Shown: positions 13,155-13,656 of the stretch, piece after piece
Layout of the letters: every line of letters starts with the position of its first letter
Position numbering within the stretch: position 1 is the first letter of the stretch
NCBI GenBank assembly: GCA_023250775.1
Contig: JAHFAA010000028.1
Span: forward strand, 1,642 to 15,297
Source: Bdellovibrionales bacterium
Lineage (GTDB): Bacteria; Bdellovibrionota; Bacteriovoracia; Bacteriovoracales; Bacteriovoracaceae
Reading direction: 5' to 3'
Length of the DNA stretch: 13,656 bases
Made by a program: the position numbers and the translations under genes
The notes under the pieces: generated by a model
Database searches by the model: none
Seen by the model: only the letters and a program-made list of their open reading frames with translations
Told to the model about the DNA's origin: nothing

Positions 13155-13619
13155 CTGCCACTCATGACATTTACGCATGAGCGAGTCGGGTGCCCGTTGC
13201 ACTTTTTTGCTCTGGTAGCAGTAAAAAGTCATGCCAATCAAAGCGCGGGCAATTTCACGCTGATCACTGATTCTCACCAGACGTTGCGCCATAAACCAGC
13301 GCGGGCCTTCGGGAATAAAGGGCAGAACTTCGGCGCGCAAAATATCGCCATGAAATGATTCCGTCAGATATTGCACTTGCAGCTCACTCAAAATCAGCCC
13401 CGTGGGTGCCGCTCCCGGATCGCTGTCGATATTCATTTCCGTCAGGCCCTTGGTCTTTAAAAACAGCACTCGAGCTTCGTGCATTAAGGTGAGAACAGAG
13501 TCGTGACCGAGATGTCCGCCATAGTTAATTTGCGCCATGGTGACTGGGAGATCCATGGAAAAAAAAGGACCCTCGGCGCGATGAGGAAAAGTAATGGAGA
13601 TTTTTTTTGAATTTGGCAT
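13143..13619 (-). CDS. Hotdog-fold acyl-CoA thioesterase-like protein (4HBT superfamily)
   Basis: This 158-residue protein has a length normal for a single hotdog domain. The stretch INYGGHLGHDSVLTLMHEAR (31-50) matches the 4HBT-type signature of an Asp/Asn-rich loop, a Gly-His turn and the hotdog helix ending in Glu-Ala-Arg; Glu48 is a candidate catalytic residue. Later segments LSELQVQYL and YCYQSKKVQRAP fit the central strands and C-terminus. By family knowledge such enzymes hydrolyse acyl-CoA thioesters in the cytoplasm; the substrate cannot be read from sequence. There is no signal peptide. AAGGG (13628-13632 on the complement) is eight bases before the ATG, supporting this start. The gene converges on, and slightly overlaps, the 306-residue protein gene and appears unrelated to the surface genes. 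Confidence 0.85.
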   Translation of the reverse strand: MPNSKKISITFPHRAEGPFFSMDLPVTMAQINYGGHLGHDSVLTLMHEARVLFLKTKGLTEMNIDSDPGAAPTGLILSELQVQYLTESFHGDILRAEVLPFIPEGPRWFMAQRLVRISDQREIARALIGMTFYCYQSKKVQRAPDSLMRKCHEWQLPV

Positions 13620-13627
13620 TGGATGGG

Positions 13628-13632
13628 CCCTT
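13628..13632 (-). promoter_or_regulatory. Shine-Dalgarno of the thioesterase gene
   Basis: AAGGG on the minus strand lies eight bases before the ATG at 13619, an ideal spacing, which fixes the start. The window ends too soon upstream to judge a promoter. Confidence 0.55.
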
Positions 13633-13656
13633 CTGCTACCGTAATAATACGTTGAT

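Noticed and set aside
12655..13161. Minus-strand 168-residue open frame antisense to the signal-anchor protein
   Set aside because: It overlaps the thioesterase end and lies antisense to a well-formed gene; composition is Arg/Pro/His-rich without motifs.

Overview
The window looks like a chromosomal segment of a Bdellovibrio-type bacterium (phylum Bdellovibrionota). This is an inference from content, not from a marker gene. A trimeric fibre lipoprotein ending in a self-cleaving S74-type chaperone sits beside a giant lipoprotein built of Ig-like repeats and a degenerate formylglycine-generating-enzyme (FGE) fold, and that pairing is typical of Bdellovibrio relatives. I see no RNA genes, CRISPR array, insertion sequence, phage integrase or attachment site.

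Layout. Bases 1-513 (minus) hold the 5' part of a secreted protein gene that runs off the left edge. A 213-base divergent spacer follows. A 918-residue fibre lipoprotein (727-3483, plus) reads away from it. After 188 bases comes a 1781-residue surface lipoprotein (3672-9017, plus). Bases 9018-9554 have no intact gene but contain an out-of-frame remnant ending in an FGE-like IGFRC motif. An 892-residue Cys-rich multi-spanning membrane protein (9555-12233, plus) is followed with no gap by a 306-residue signal-anchor protein (12234-13154, plus). A hotdog-fold thioesterase gene (13143-13619, minus) converges on it and overlaps its end by 12 bases.

How the genes may work together. The two lipoproteins are both predicted to be envelope-anchored and surface-exposed. 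Their upstream regions resemble each other in several blocks, and their signal peptides share the LLLLSAC stretch, so they probably share control or descend from a common 5' cassette. A role in adhesion or prey/surface recognition is plausible for the fibre, by analogy with the mosaic adhesive trimer (MAT) proteins of Bdellovibrio, and is speculative for the giant lipoprotein. The 892/306 pair looks translationally coupled and is of unknown function. The thioesterase is metabolic and probably unrelated.

The most interesting material is in the 1781-residue protein. It carries a four-times repeated four-cysteine module with a C-x-G-x-G-[TS]-P core, one copy of which is nested inside the FGE-like fold. 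It also carries a three-times repeated AKTPG/DGxTT module.
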